DNA from: CAZLMG01 sp964560765
GTDB lineage: Bacteria > Bdellovibrionota_B > Oligoflexia > Oligoflexales > CAZLMG01
DNA: 23,163 nt
Reading direction: 5' to 3'
Assembly: GCA_964560765.1 (NCBI GenBank)
Contig: CAZLMG010000055.1
Location: forward strand, 1 to 23,163
In this document: positions 7,889-15,845 of the stretch, in pieces
Layout: each line of letters opens with the position of its first letter
Numbering within the stretch: the stretch's first letter is position 1
Notes under the pieces: generated by a model
Database searches by the model: none
What the model was told of the DNA's origin: nothing
What the model saw: the letters and a program-made list of their open reading frames with translations, nothing else
Program-made: the position numbers and the translations under genes

Positions 7889-8881
7889 TCAGCCTGTAAC
7901 ACCTTCAATTCCCTCGGGGATGCTTGCGCGGGCGTTCGCCGCACGGTCAAGAACGAGAACGAACAAGAAAGCCAGCAAGCACGCACCCAGGGAAATTATG
8001 ACGTCGGTATTAAGCTGCGTTGGCCAAACCGCCTCCATAAAAAGGGAATTGCCACCATCGGCCAAGGCGGCTGCCTCGGAGGTCGAGGGTGCACGAAATG
8101 GCCAGATGCGCCGCAAGGAGCCCAGCATGAATCCACAGAGTATGGCCATGGTCAGGCGCTCGTGGGTGGCAAGCAGCCAACGCAGTAGCTTGGTGAAGCC
8201 AATGAGCCCAACGGCGCAGCCGACACAAAAGACGGTCAGCGTTGTGATGGTCGCGATCGAAAAATCGCCTTTCAAAAATCCCCGGAGCAATCCGGTGATG
8301 AAAGTGTACTTGCCGAGAATTAGTAATACGAAGGAACCGCTAATTCCAGGGAGAATCATGGCGCATATTGCGATCATTCCGGCCGCAAACACATACCAGT
8401 TACCGGATGGGGGATCTTGCAGTAACGGCAAGCCAACGACAGCATAGGCGACGATCGCGCCTAATGTTAGCGCGGCTAAAAGTGACTTGTTCCAATCACC
8501 GATCAGACGAGCCACCAACAGTGCGGATGCGAGAATGAGGCCAAAAAAAGCCGCATAAGTATGCTGTGTTTGCTTCTCCAGTAGATAGTGCATGAGCGAG
8601 GCTAGAGAAATGATGCCGAACGCGATGCCTCCAAAGATGCTCAGGAGGAAGACGATGTCGAGGTGCTGCAAGAGCGCGCGAATTCTGCGCTGACGCAAAT
8701 ACAACAGAGCGGTCGAGTCCACATGGCTGATGGCGGTCACCAGCCGCGGGTAAATGCCAAGAATGAGCGCGACCGTACCGCCAGATACACCTGGGACAAT
8801 GTCGGCAGCGCCCATGAGGAAACCGCGGACTACGTTAAAAAAAGAAAAAGTTTGCGGCGTCAAATTCACAATGGTCCCCAT
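7889..8881 (-). CDS. DUF368 protein, PopT-type polyprenyl-phosphate transporter
   Basis: A 330-residue, very hydrophobic polytopic inner-membrane protein of the DUF368 family. Members of this family (PopT) have been reported to flip undecaprenyl phosphate back to the cytosolic face for reuse in cell-wall synthesis. The duplicated family signature is clear: ADIVPGVSGGTVALILGIY at about 26-44 and MILPGISGSFVLLILGKY at about 175-192, indicating the two inverted repeat halves. The chosen start is ATG 8881; a TTG precedes it and there is no strong ribosome binding site. The ATG overlaps by one base the stop of a short upstream reading frame, so its translation may be coupled. It ends 100 nt before the MbnP gene on the same strand. 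Confidence 0.92.
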   Translation of the reverse strand: MGTIVNLTPQTFSFFNVVRGFLMGAADIVPGVSGGTVALILGIYPRLVTAISHVDSTALLYLRQRRIRALLQHLDIVFLLSIFGGIAFGIISLASLMHYLLEKQTQHTYAAFFGLILASALLVARLIGDWNKSLLAALTLGAIVAYAVVGLPLLQDPPSGNWYVFAAGMIAICAMILPGISGSFVLLILGKYTFITGLLRGFLKGDFSIATITTLTVFCVGCAVGLIGFTKLLRWLLATHERLTMAILCGFMLGSLRRIWPFRAPSTSEAAALADGGNSLFMEAVWPTQLNTDVIISLGACLLAFLFVLVLDRAANARASIPEGIEGVTG

Positions 8882-9316
8882 CAAGAACGTTGAAATGTTT
8901 TTATCTGAAGTGCGGAAAAGTGCCTATGAAGATTAGCTGCTTCTGTGATGATCGTCATCACTCCTTTTGGTGAACGCGCTGACGGACGGTTGTCTGCGCA
9001 TCTACGAGCGATCGTAAGTGAGAGCTGTATGGCTGGTAGTTTCTAAGTAGTTCAAAGACCTTGTGGGCGCACGTGTGATCTGTCGTGCGTAGTTCTTCGT
9101 GAACGCGCATAGGGTGCTGATTATATTGATGTTTCCCGTGCCCGAGGATGCTCGGTGTGTGCTGATTGAACAGCAAGACGATGGGCCGGTGACGTCAAGA
9201 GCAGGGAAATACTTGGTGTTTTCGCGCGATTCTAGGCGTGGTCAATTCGGGAACTAGGCTTGCAGATCTTGTGAGTCTTGAAGCGTTTGAGTACGACACT
9301 CCCAAGGAGGGACATG
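8882..9316. other. intergenic region with short minus-strand reading frames
   Basis: The region separates the DUF368 gene from the divergent lipoprotein gene. On the minus strand an open frame at 8958-9176 (72 codons from TTG, 50 from an internal ATG) ends in TGA overlapping an ATG at 8958. That begins a 25-codon frame whose TGA (8883-8881) in turn overlaps the DUF368 ATG. AAAAGGAG (complement of 8961-8968) sits only 2 nt before the ATG at 8958. None of the short frames resembles a known protein. The plus-strand ribosome binding site AAGGAGG (9304-9310) serves the next gene. Confidence 0.5.
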
Positions 9317-10159
9317 ATGCAACTTTCAATTCCAAAGAGTTCTCTACAACAGGGCTTGGCGTTTTGTACCACTGTCCTAATCGGTATGGCGAGCGCATGT
9401 CGGACAACTACCGATGTGACGCGGCTGTCAGATCAGTCCCTCAGCGACGAGGGTGGTGTTACGCTGGAAAACCTTCATCTAACCGACATTGACTTCGATC
9501 AGATCAAAGCGGGCCTTATCAACGCACTGAAGCTGCGCCCGGTTGAGGGGATGTACTCTCGGGCTGCAGATTATCGCTTTGACACGCGCAGTGCTATTAA
9601 GAGGGCCGCGGATGCTCTGACTCCAAAGCGAGCGGATGTGCCGAGACCAAGCTACCATGCGTTAGAGGCGAAGATTTTCGGCGCGTCACGCGGTTCAAGT
9701 GCTGCCGACCATAGTTTGCACCCAATCCTGAATGAGCGCTTAAATGTCGTCAAAAAGTCGATCACCATGCGTGGCGACGCTGAAAGCGGTACGGAAGGGT
9801 TCTGGGGTACTGAATCCATCAAGATTGAAATGTCGTTGCTGCTTTATCAGGGCCAAGGAAACTTGATTGGCCAATTTGATCTGCAGGTGAAGTTTCTCCG
9901 AGATCCGGTCACGAATAGGGCGCGCTTCATTCCTGACCTTGAATTGCTGCGCTCAGCGCCCGCAGGAATCAAACCATTCCAGGGCAAGGTTTTACTCAGA
10001 AATCAGGTACTAGCGATTGAATCCGAATCACGAGTCGTTCTCATGCAGCTGAACGAGACGTTTGACATTGAGGTTACGGAAAAGCTTCCGAATGGTCAGA
10101 CGAGAGTTATTGCCATTCACAAAGGTGGCGCCAAGTTCCAGCCAGGTGATAGAATCTAA
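9317..10159 (+). CDS. lipoprotein of unknown function
   Basis: A 280-residue protein. AAGGAGG at 9304-9310 is followed by two adjacent ATGs; the second (9317) has the better 6-nt spacing. The N-terminus is a hydrophobic signal ending in ASAC, giving lipidated Cys28 followed by RTTTD. The mature part begins with a Ser/Thr-rich spacer, then a mixed alpha/beta domain with amphipathic strands (IEMSLLLYQG, GQFDLQVKFL) that may be beta-sandwich-like. There are no other Cys in the mature part. I do not recognise the family. The minus-strand lipoprotein at 10547 starts its mature chain with the similar sequence CRSTVD. It is a single gene followed by a repeat-containing intergenic region. Confidence 0.75.
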   Translation: MQLSIPKSSLQQGLAFCTTVLIGMASACRTTTDVTRLSDQSLSDEGGVTLENLHLTDIDFDQIKAGLINALKLRPVEGMYSRAADYRFDTRSAIKRAADALTPKRADVPRPSYHALEAKIFGASRGSSAADHSLHPILNERLNVVKKSITMRGDAESGTEGFWGTESIKIEMSLLLYQGQGNLIGQFDLQVKFLRDPVTNRARFIPDLELLRSAPAGIKPFQGKVLLRNQVLAIESESRVVLMQLNETFDIEVTEKLPNGQTRVIAIHKGGAKFQPGDRI

Positions 10160-10185
10160 GCCGTATAAACTGGTGTCGCTAACTC

Positions 10186-10204
10186 TGCTTTGGGTACCCC
10201 TATG
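10186..10204 (+). repeat. 19-bp inverted repeat, left copy
   Basis: TGCTTTGGGTACCCCTATG is the exact reverse complement of 10448-10466. The pair encloses 281 bp, the arrangement of a small non-autonomous element (MITE-like). No clear target duplication is visible outside the repeats. Confidence 0.85.
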
Positions 10205-10389
10205 CAATCTGGGGTACCATCCCTTCTAGTCGCTGATTGTGGTAAACAATGAACGGCAATCGAGACGGGTTTACACTTGGTGTGTTCAAACGTTTCTATT
10301 TCATCAAAGATCGCCACCTTGACTGGCGAAAGTTCATTTAGTCAGTTGTCGTGTATTGCCCGCGCCCTAACGAAAAGTCGCGTCATGAT

Positions 10390-10421
10390 GCATTTTAGCA
10401 CCTCCTTGGGTGCCAAAATGC
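10390..10421 (+). terminator. strong hairpin downstream of convergent genes
   Basis: GCATTTTAGCACC (10390-10402) pairs with GGTGCCAAAATGC (10409-10421) over 13 positions with one A-C mismatch and a 6-nt loop. It lies between two convergent genes, where a bidirectional transcript end is expected. It is also next to the dispersed repeat, so it could instead be a structural part of a mobile repeat. No T-run follows on the plus strand. Confidence 0.5.
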
Positions 10422-10433
10422 GGAAGTTGTTAA

Positions 10434-10486
10434 GGGGTTGGAAGTGACATAGGGGTACCCAAAGCACATTTCACTGCGTCAGTTCA
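10434..10486 (-). repeat. 53-bp dispersed repeat, copy 1 (contains right 19-bp inverted repeat)
   Basis: The reverse complement of this segment matches 23111-23163 with three mismatches, and the match is cut only by the window end. It includes the inverted repeat 10448-10466. The two 53-bp copies face opposite directions and are 12.6 kb apart. Confidence 0.9.
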
Positions 10487-10516
10487 TACAGTTTACTTCC
10501 ATAATGCTCGATCCAG

Positions 10517-10540
10517 CTCGGGGGCGCAAACCCTCCCGAG
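10517..10540 (-). terminator. hairpin just after the 10547 gene
   Basis: CTCGGG (10517-10522) pairs with CCCGAG (10535-10540), extended by a G-T wobble and one more G-C pair around an 8-nt loop. It begins 6 nt beyond the stop of the minus-strand lipoprotein gene. There is no U-run, so termination is uncertain. Confidence 0.4.
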
Positions 10541-10546
10541 AAGCCA

Positions 10547-11668
10547 TCATTCAGGAATCTGCCTTTTCACGAGTCGATCGATTTTGAGGGTTTCTATATA
10601 CTTGGCGTCGCGGCAGGCGATAAGGTCACTCTCTGCTGCTGACTCTTCCTTACGATTGCATTGGAACTTCAAGGTATCTTCTGTGAGGCGCAGCTTGCTT
10701 AGTTGATGCTCACCATTTCGACAGATATCGATACCCGTAACTACATGGTCGTATGCCGTTTTTTCCTTTGTGCAGTACGCCCGAGTTAAACTGGATCTGC
10801 TCGGCGGCTCCGAGAAACGCGCCTGGTAGTGAAAAAATGACGCGCTTGCATGTGCATAACAATGCCTGTCAACCTCCTTAAGGCTGCCGTTGCAGTATGT
10901 CTTCATTTCGCAGCCACATTGAATTTCGCATGCATAGTATACAGCTGGCGATTTGCCTTGATGCATGGCAAGTGCGGCCGTTTCGCACCTAACGAGTTCC
11001 GGAATCAGTTCCGCCTCTAACTTTGCCTTCAGTGCGGCGCGACGTGCGGCGAGATCCGCCGATGGACGCATTTTAACTTCTTCGACGAGTGCGCGATTAG
11101 CGATTTCATAAGCTTTCTTGGCTACTTTATACGCGCTTTGCGAGGCATACAGGCGAGTGTCTTTTGTGGATACGAGATGCTGTTTGATCTCCGAGTAAGT
11201 GTCGATCCTTGGCTCCAGATTCGAGATATGCTCCCTCAGGGCATTCAAGTCGGACTCCATTCTGGCAGCATCCTGTGAGTTCTTGATTCGAAGCTCCAGC
11301 AACCGCTTCTCTATGGCGTCAGCCTCCGACTGCATGCCGCGAAGCATCTCTTCGGGGTCAAGCGTGGCGACTAGCCCTAGCTGGCCTCGCAACGCTGAGT
11401 CGAAGTCATTGAGACTCACAGCATAGGTTTTGGGAACCTGAACTGTACACTCAGCAGCTACAAAAAACTCGCCGTTAGCAGGAAAACCTTTGTTGCATGC
11501 CCATAGGGTGACATCACCGGCGCGCAATAGCAGTAGCTGCGAATCCCCGACTGCGGTTCGCAGGTCGATGGACTCCCTCAGATTTGATTGATCAACTGTG
11601 GAACGACAGGCACCGAGAATACCTACTGTGACGATGAATAATGGCATGCCGACGTCTTGTGCTTTCAT
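10547..11668 (-). CDS. lipoprotein with coiled coil and Cys-rich C-terminal region, unknown function
   Basis: A 373-residue protein. ATG 11668 is chosen because AAGGA lies 7 nt upstream and the protein then starts with a signal ending in lipobox LGAC (Cys21). A TTG/ATG further upstream would add a charged extension in front of the signal. The mature chain starts CRSTVDQS, like the plus-strand lipoprotein at 9317. Residues 40-95 contain two Cys in a beta-like domain, about 106-225 is a long charged helix with coiled-coil character, and the last third has many Cys (including CGCEMKTYC near residue 251), suggesting disulfides or metal binding. I recognise no family. It is probably periplasmic and membrane-anchored. 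Confidence 0.75.
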   Translation of the reverse strand: MKAQDVGMPLFIVTVGILGACRSTVDQSNLRESIDLRTAVGDSQLLLLRAGDVTLWACNKGFPANGEFFVAAECTVQVPKTYAVSLNDFDSALRGQLGLVATLDPEEMLRGMQSEADAIEKRLLELRIKNSQDAARMESDLNALREHISNLEPRIDTYSEIKQHLVSTKDTRLYASQSAYKVAKKAYEIANRALVEEVKMRPSADLAARRAALKAKLEAELIPELVRCETAALAMHQGKSPAVYYACEIQCGCEMKTYCNGSLKEVDRHCYAHASASFFHYQARFSEPPSRSSLTRAYCTKEKTAYDHVVTGIDICRNGEHQLSKLRLTEDTLKFQCNRKEESAAESDLIACRDAKYIETLKIDRLVKRQIPE

Positions 11669-12121
11669 GTCCAAGTCCTTCTGTTGTTGAATTCCGATCC
11701 GCACGGGGGGTCATCCGGCAAGAGAAACTAAGCAAGACTCGCGCCGCACCAGTTGCTCGCTTTGGCATTGCTTTCAACAGCCATTTTGGGGGAGTGGAGG
11801 CATGAGCATCGCGATGGAAGCCGGGTCGCTGTTCTACGGATGTAGTGGGGCATTTGCCAGATCTCAGCAACACAGTAATATTATATTATTGTTTGCCTGG
11901 TCGTGAAGCCACCCGTTCGTTGTTTAGTGGGAGACTTTGTCGATGGTGAACGAGCGAGCGAATTTGCCAATCATGCTAATCATGCCAATTTTGCTTTCAC
12001 TGTCTTGAGTCAAATGTCTCACTCTAAAGAAACTCGTGAGAAACTCCGAGGTAACGAGGGTGGTAGTATGCGTATGATCGCCACACCCATTGGTGATCTG
12101 ATGTCAACTTGGCGGTGAATC
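11669..12121. other. intergenic region between divergent lipoprotein genes
   Basis: 453 bp with a markedly AT-rich centre around 11875-11892. A reading frame at 11903-12118 (71 codons from GTG) has no ribosome binding site and no resemblance to a known protein; it lies in the same frame as the following gene, separated by one TGA. A short direct repeat of the type AATCATGC lies near 11969-11985. The region probably contains promoters for both flanking genes. Confidence 0.45.
11854..11881 (+). promoter_or_regulatory. possible sigma70 promoter for the 12122 gene
   Basis: TTGCCA (11854-11859) and TAATAT (11876-11881) are separated by 16 nt within an otherwise gene-free region. They match the -35 and -10 consensus moderately well. 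A start here would give a leader of about 230 nt before the GTG at 12122. Prediction by eye only. Confidence 0.3.
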
Positions 12122-13318
12122 GTGTTTAAGAGATTATGCTTGCTATATTTGGTATTTGTGGTGAGTGGTTGTGAGGCAGCCAAGGATGCCGAAATCCAGC
12201 CTGAAGCTGCTCCTCAGGGGCGGGCTCAGGTAGTTGCGGCTGACAAGAAAGATCCGGTTACTCCCATAGTAATGTCTCCAAGTACCGAGTGCGACTATTT
12301 TTTGTGGTCTGATGATGAGCAGTGCGCCAAGAAGAGTGCTGCTGCATGTAATCTTGAACCTCATTGTAGCTATGGAATCACGCCGCGATCCGATGCGCCC
12401 GTGTGCTTCAATAGGACTGAAGAACTTGCCTATGCTAAGGCAGGGCTGAGATGCAAGGGCACCGGGATGACATCTACTGCGGATAGGGCGGTGTGCGACT
12501 TGCCGATGTATCCTACAAACATCGTGTGGAAGACATTCGAAACTTTCTGCAATTCCACCGCTGATCGTCCTAGTATCGACGTTGTCGGTTTGGGGACAAA
12601 CGGTTTTGACGTGAGAGACATCCCGCATCGATGCACCACCATCAATATACATCGTTTTGGACACAGCTCATTCTACAACGGCTTCAGACGCTTTGTAGAT
12701 ACTATGCAAGATCGACATCCAGATACGAGAGTGAGTTTTTTTGACTATGGATGCAATTCATTTCCATTCCGCAACGAGAGTGAGAAGCAACTTGAAATAG
12801 GGCAAGAGCTGAAACCAAGACTGTGCGGCAATCAGCGTGCTGAATTTAGGGGTACCTTGATACCGGTAAGTGGGTCCTGTAAGTTGTTTCCTGACCTTAT
12901 TATGGACTGCGCTTCGGATACGGTTTCTGCTTCGGGAGATCAAGCGTGTGAATCATCCACCGCGATTGATAATCCATGTGAAGATAGTTCGGATAACGAC
13001 GCCGCTGATGAATGTGGGTGTGTTTCATCTCCAGCATTTCAAGAATATGTAAGGGATCGCATTGCCGGAATTTATACCTCGAATTTTTTGAAAGATATGG
13101 AGGAGTGGGGCGGGGGGTATGGTAAGCCAAATTATAACGGTGGGTGCCCAGTTCTGAACCCGGAGATAACGTTGGGAGATCAATTGAGCTTTTTTGGCGT
13201 TCAGTCGTGCTCTGTTTTCCATCGAGCAAAAACCGTGTACACCGGTTTTTCGCCTTTTGGATTGCTTTGCATTCCGGAAGAACTTAGCGATCAGCAGGTA
13301 AATTGCCTGTGCCCATGA
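12122..13318 (+). CDS. Cys-rich lipoprotein of unknown function
   Basis: A 398-residue protein starting at GTG 12122. It has a basic n-region, a hydrophobic core and lipobox VSGC (Cys17). No good ribosome binding site is visible, but a later start would destroy the signal. The mature chain is rich in Cys throughout (for example CDYFLW, CNLEPHCSYG, DECGCVSS and a terminal CLCP), suggesting a disulfide-stabilised fold outside the cytoplasm. A central part (IDVVGLGTNGFD, then a stretch containing RVSFFDYGCNSF) might be an alpha/beta fold, but I cannot name it. Codon use looks AT-richer than in the surrounding genes, which could indicate recent acquisition. It converges with the beta-propeller gene, 14 nt between stops. 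Confidence 0.75.
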   Translation: MFKRLCLLYLVFVVSGCEAAKDAEIQPEAAPQGRAQVVAADKKDPVTPIVMSPSTECDYFLWSDDEQCAKKSAAACNLEPHCSYGITPRSDAPVCFNRTEELAYAKAGLRCKGTGMTSTADRAVCDLPMYPTNIVWKTFETFCNSTADRPSIDVVGLGTNGFDVRDIPHRCTTINIHRFGHSSFYNGFRRFVDTMQDRHPDTRVSFFDYGCNSFPFRNESEKQLEIGQELKPRLCGNQRAEFRGTLIPVSGSCKLFPDLIMDCASDTVSASGDQACESSTAIDNPCEDSSDNDAADECGCVSSPAFQEYVRDRIAGIYTSNFLKDMEEWGGGYGKPNYNGGCPVLNPEITLGDQLSFFGVQSCSVFHRAKTVYTGFSPFGLLCIPEELSDQQVNCLCP

Positions 13319-13332
13319 CGCTACGGCAACTT

Positions 13333-14493
13333 TTAACGCGAGTTCATTGCGTGCAATTTGCGGATAATGACCCCCGTGCCGCCCGGACGAACAGCCCCGC
13401 TTGCGCCAAACTCACCAGTAAATGCGTGCACCAGTAGCTGCTGCTCAGGGCTGAAGACAACGAGCGGACCTAATGAGTAAGTACTGATGGTGTATTCACT
13501 TTGTACGCGGCCAGATGGGTCTTGGTTTAGCGGTTCATCAAAGATCACTTGGCCGCGCAGGACATCCCAGCTCAAGACTCTGCTAAACGCGCCAGCAATT
13601 GTCCCATAAAGCTCGGATCCGTTGAGACTGAATTGCAGGGCATTCGGGCGGAGCTCCCCTGGAATGGGAAGTTTTCTCATCACGCGGCCCGATTCACTCT
13701 GTAACACAACCACGCCCTCGAGGGTGGAAAGGGCAAGGGCTCGCATGGTTGAGTCAAAAGCAGCTGCGAGAATCACCGGCGAGCTGGTCTGGGCGGAAAA
13801 ATCTTCAACTGGAAATCGGCGGGTAAGCTGACCCGATTCTAACTCCCGGATCGTCACATGCGTCGCACTAACAGTGTAGAATCTTGTTTCGTCAGCAGAA
13901 AGGCCAAGGCTGATGATGGTGGAGTCGTCACCGAGCGAAGTGCGATTCAGCAACTTTCCCGACTCGGCATTCCAGAGAAAATAGCTCTGAGTTGATGGGG
14001 TGCGCAGGCGCTGCCTTTCGGATTCGTGTAATTCAGGATAATGCCCGTGGGCATTGGTTAGCTCGTCGCCGATCGTCGCAACGGTGAGCAAATATCTGTA
14101 GCCGCTCGTGAAGCGCGCCAACTGATGCACCGTCCGATGTCGTTCCGGGCTCTGTTCGAATTCGGTCAGGAGCTGGCCCGAAGCCACGTCGTAGGTTCGC
14201 AGCATTTGATAGCGACCGCCGACGACTACCTGGCTGCCATCGCGAGTGAAAGCCATAGCGTAAGTCCGCTTTGGCGTCGTCTTCTTCCATAATTGACGTC
14301 TAGTAGCGATATCCCAGGCGATGATCTGATTCTTCTGATCGGCAACGACGAGGGTGCGCTGATCTTGCTCGCACAACGAGAGGCTGGTCACTGCTTGATC
14401 ATTACCAAGCAGGCGAGCCACTTCGGGAAGTTGGCTAGATGCCTCGGCAAGGTGCGATAGGGCGACGATAAGAGTGATGACGATTCGCTTCAC
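13333..14493 (-). CDS. secreted WD40/YVTN-like beta-propeller protein
   Basis: A 386-residue protein with an N-terminal Sec signal (cleavage probably near AEASS). It then has repeated four-strand blade units typical of WD40 or quinoprotein-like propellers: IIAWDIATRRQLWKK, LRTYDVASGQLL, YFLWNAESGKLL, ELESGQLTRRF and LSWDVLRGQVIF are the D/E-x-x-x-G-x-x-x blade ends. About six to seven blades fit in the length. It probably serves as a periplasmic interaction scaffold; no catalytic residues are apparent. The GTG start overlaps the stop of the upstream GFA gene by three bases (frame shift within GTGA), implying coupled translation. Confidence 0.82.
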   Translation of the reverse strand: MKRIVITLIVALSHLAEASSQLPEVARLLGNDQAVTSLSLCEQDQRTLVVADQKNQIIAWDIATRRQLWKKTTPKRTYAMAFTRDGSQVVVGGRYQMLRTYDVASGQLLTEFEQSPERHRTVHQLARFTSGYRYLLTVATIGDELTNAHGHYPELHESERQRLRTPSTQSYFLWNAESGKLLNRTSLGDDSTIISLGLSADETRFYTVSATHVTIRELESGQLTRRFPVEDFSAQTSSPVILAAAFDSTMRALALSTLEGVVVLQSESGRVMRKLPIPGELRPNALQFSLNGSELYGTIAGAFSRVLSWDVLRGQVIFDEPLNQDPSGRVQSEYTISTYSLGPLVVFSPEQQLLVHAFTGEFGASGAVRPGGTGVIIRKLHAMNSR

Positions 14494-14966
14494 GAATTGC
14501 CCCCACGCAAAAGATCAGAGGTTTTCTGGCGATATTTTGGCAGGGCGTCTGCCACATCCAGCCAGTCTACCTTTTCCTCAAAACTAACATGGCATTCTGC
14601 CGGGCGATCCAGCGGCGATTCGAGTGCGGCAGCGCTCACATAGGTGATTCCTGGTGAGTGGCGTGTGGTCTGAAAGAGGGGGCTACCACAATGGCTGCAA
14701 AACTTCCAGACGATGCCAGGGCTGGATTGGTAGCCTTTCACTAACTGATCACCGGTCAGCATGCGGAACTGTTGGTCAGGAACAGAGGTCCAACTGACGA
14801 ATGCCGCCCCATGGGAACGGCGACAGGACTCACAGTGGCAATGGGAAAACATCAGGGTCGGGGGAGTCAGTTCAAATTGCACGCGAGAGCAATAGCATCT
14901 GCCCTTGATAGTCCTGTCTTGAGAGTTCAAATGCGGCTCCTGAAGACGAACAGCTAATTTTGTCAT
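14490..14966 (-). CDS. GFA (glutathione-dependent formaldehyde-activating-like) family protein
   Basis: A 158-residue zinc-binding protein of the GFA/CENP-V family. The ligand Cys pattern is complete: GRCYC (24, 26), HCHCESCRRSHG (43, 45, 48) and CSHCGSPLF (90, 93). Family members were named for a proposed glutathione-formaldehyde reaction, but most have no proven activity, so the substrate here is unknown. ATG 14966 is chosen because AAAGGAG lies 9 nt upstream; an upstream TTG lies before that site. It is first in a two-gene unit with the beta-propeller protein and divergent from the 15072 gene. Confidence 0.92.
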   Translation of the reverse strand: MTKLAVRLQEPHLNSQDRTIKGRCYCSRVQFELTPPTLMFSHCHCESCRRSHGAAFVSWTSVPDQQFRMLTGDQLVKGYQSSPGIVWKFCSHCGSPLFQTTRHSPGITYVSAAALESPLDRPAECHVSFEEKVDWLDVADALPKYRQKTSDLLRGGNS

Positions 14967-15071
14967 GCTCGGTTGCTCCTTTAGCAAATTGTTGGAGTGC
15001 TTGCGACGACTATTTCACTGACTTTTCCTTGCTGTCGTGCGATGGTGTGCTCATGTCGGATGGTACGAGTC

Positions 15072-15845
15072 ATGCTGGCAAATTTACTGAAAAATTCTGA
15101 ATGGCGAGACTTAGCAGAGTACGCATCTCCCGCTCTCTTTGACGTGCTTAGCCCTACGGCCGCATTAGGGCAGCTAGGCGCTTTGGCAAAGTCATTGGCG
15201 CGTAAGGGTATCGCTAACGAAACCATAGCATCCCTGAATGCGGCATTGGTTCAGGTTCAACTGCCTGTCGTTGTTTATCAAGGAAGTGGCGGATCATCGC
15301 ATCAAGACGCGGGAAGTACGTTGCTTTCGCAAAGCCAGGCAGAGCTCGTTCTGCAATTGTATTTTTGCCAGATATTTGCGTGTCAGCAGGCCATTTTGGA
15401 TTTCAGGGGAATGAGTTTTCGAGATGGGGGTATGAGCCGTGAAAGCGGGCAGCACATGCTTGCTTGGCACCCTTCGAGTCTCTCTGTGGTGTGGCAGGAT
15501 AAATTTATCAGTGCCATTAGGACGATGTACTCAAGTTTTTATCATAGCGACCATCCATCATTTCGCTCGGCACTAAAGGTTCTGGGTCTGGAAGCAGCTG
15601 AAAACATTTTGATTGAGCACTTTGGTTCGAATCAAACAGATCACGCATTTTGTCAGAGAAGCTTTGTTCGCACTTTTCATCAGGTGTTTTTGGCAGCGAA
15701 ACAGGCTAAACAGCGCATTCATCCCCAATTCTTACCATTTGGGCTATCTCTTGCTGCACTTTACCAAACCCTTGAGGAGACGAACCTTCGTTTCAATGTT
15801 CGCCATCTCTTTTTAGACGTCGAGAGCGGAATAGGTTTGCGATGA
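15072..15845 (+). CDS. protein of unknown function coupled to SDR gene
   Basis: A protein of about 257 residues with no signal peptide, so probably cytoplasmic. The start is uncertain: ATG 15072 gives a natural-looking N-terminus, but in-frame starts at 14997, 15042 and 15060 exist and none has a strong ribosome binding site. The second half looks helical and has many aromatics and His (FYHSDHPSFRSALKVLGL, then ILIEHFGSNQTDHAF and RTFHQVFLAAKQ). I do not recognise the family with confidence. Its stop TGA overlaps the ATG of the next gene (ATGA at 15842-15845), so both are probably made together and may act in one pathway. Confidence 0.7.
   Translation: MLANLLKNSEWRDLAEYASPALFDVLSPTAALGQLGALAKSLARKGIANETIASLNAALVQVQLPVVVYQGSGGSSHQDAGSTLLSQSQAELVLQLYFCQIFACQQAILDFRGMSFRDGGMSRESGQHMLAWHPSSLSVVWQDKFISAIRTMYSSFYHSDHPSFRSALKVLGLEAAENILIEHFGSNQTDHAFCQRSFVRTFHQVFLAAKQAKQRIHPQFLPFGLSLAALYQTLEETNLRFNVRHLFLDVESGIGLR

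Larger units (their letters stand above)
10160..10546. other. repeat-bearing region between convergent genes
   Basis: 387 bp between two converging lipoprotein genes. It holds a pair of 19-bp inverted repeats, a strong hairpin, a 53-bp segment repeated at the window end, a smaller hairpin close to the 10547 gene, and a 31-codon reading frame at 10249-10341 with only a weak ribosome binding site. There is no recognisable transposase. Confidence 0.7.

Noticed and set aside
7782..8447. Plus-strand frame of 221 codons opposite the DUF368 gene
   Set aside because: Shadow of a clear transporter gene, low-complexity basic translation, no ribosome binding site.
10366..10437. attC-like arrangement (CCTAAC ... 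hairpin ... GTTAAGG)
   Set aside because: Spacer arms are unequal (about 16 versus 7 nt), no integron integrase is seen, and the sequence outside the putative site is also part of the repeat.
11903..12118. 71-codon frame just upstream of, and in frame with, the 12122 lipoprotein
   Set aside because: No ribosome binding site, no resemblance to a protein; the lipoprotein signal sequence clearly starts after the intervening TGA, so a broken longer gene is unlikely.
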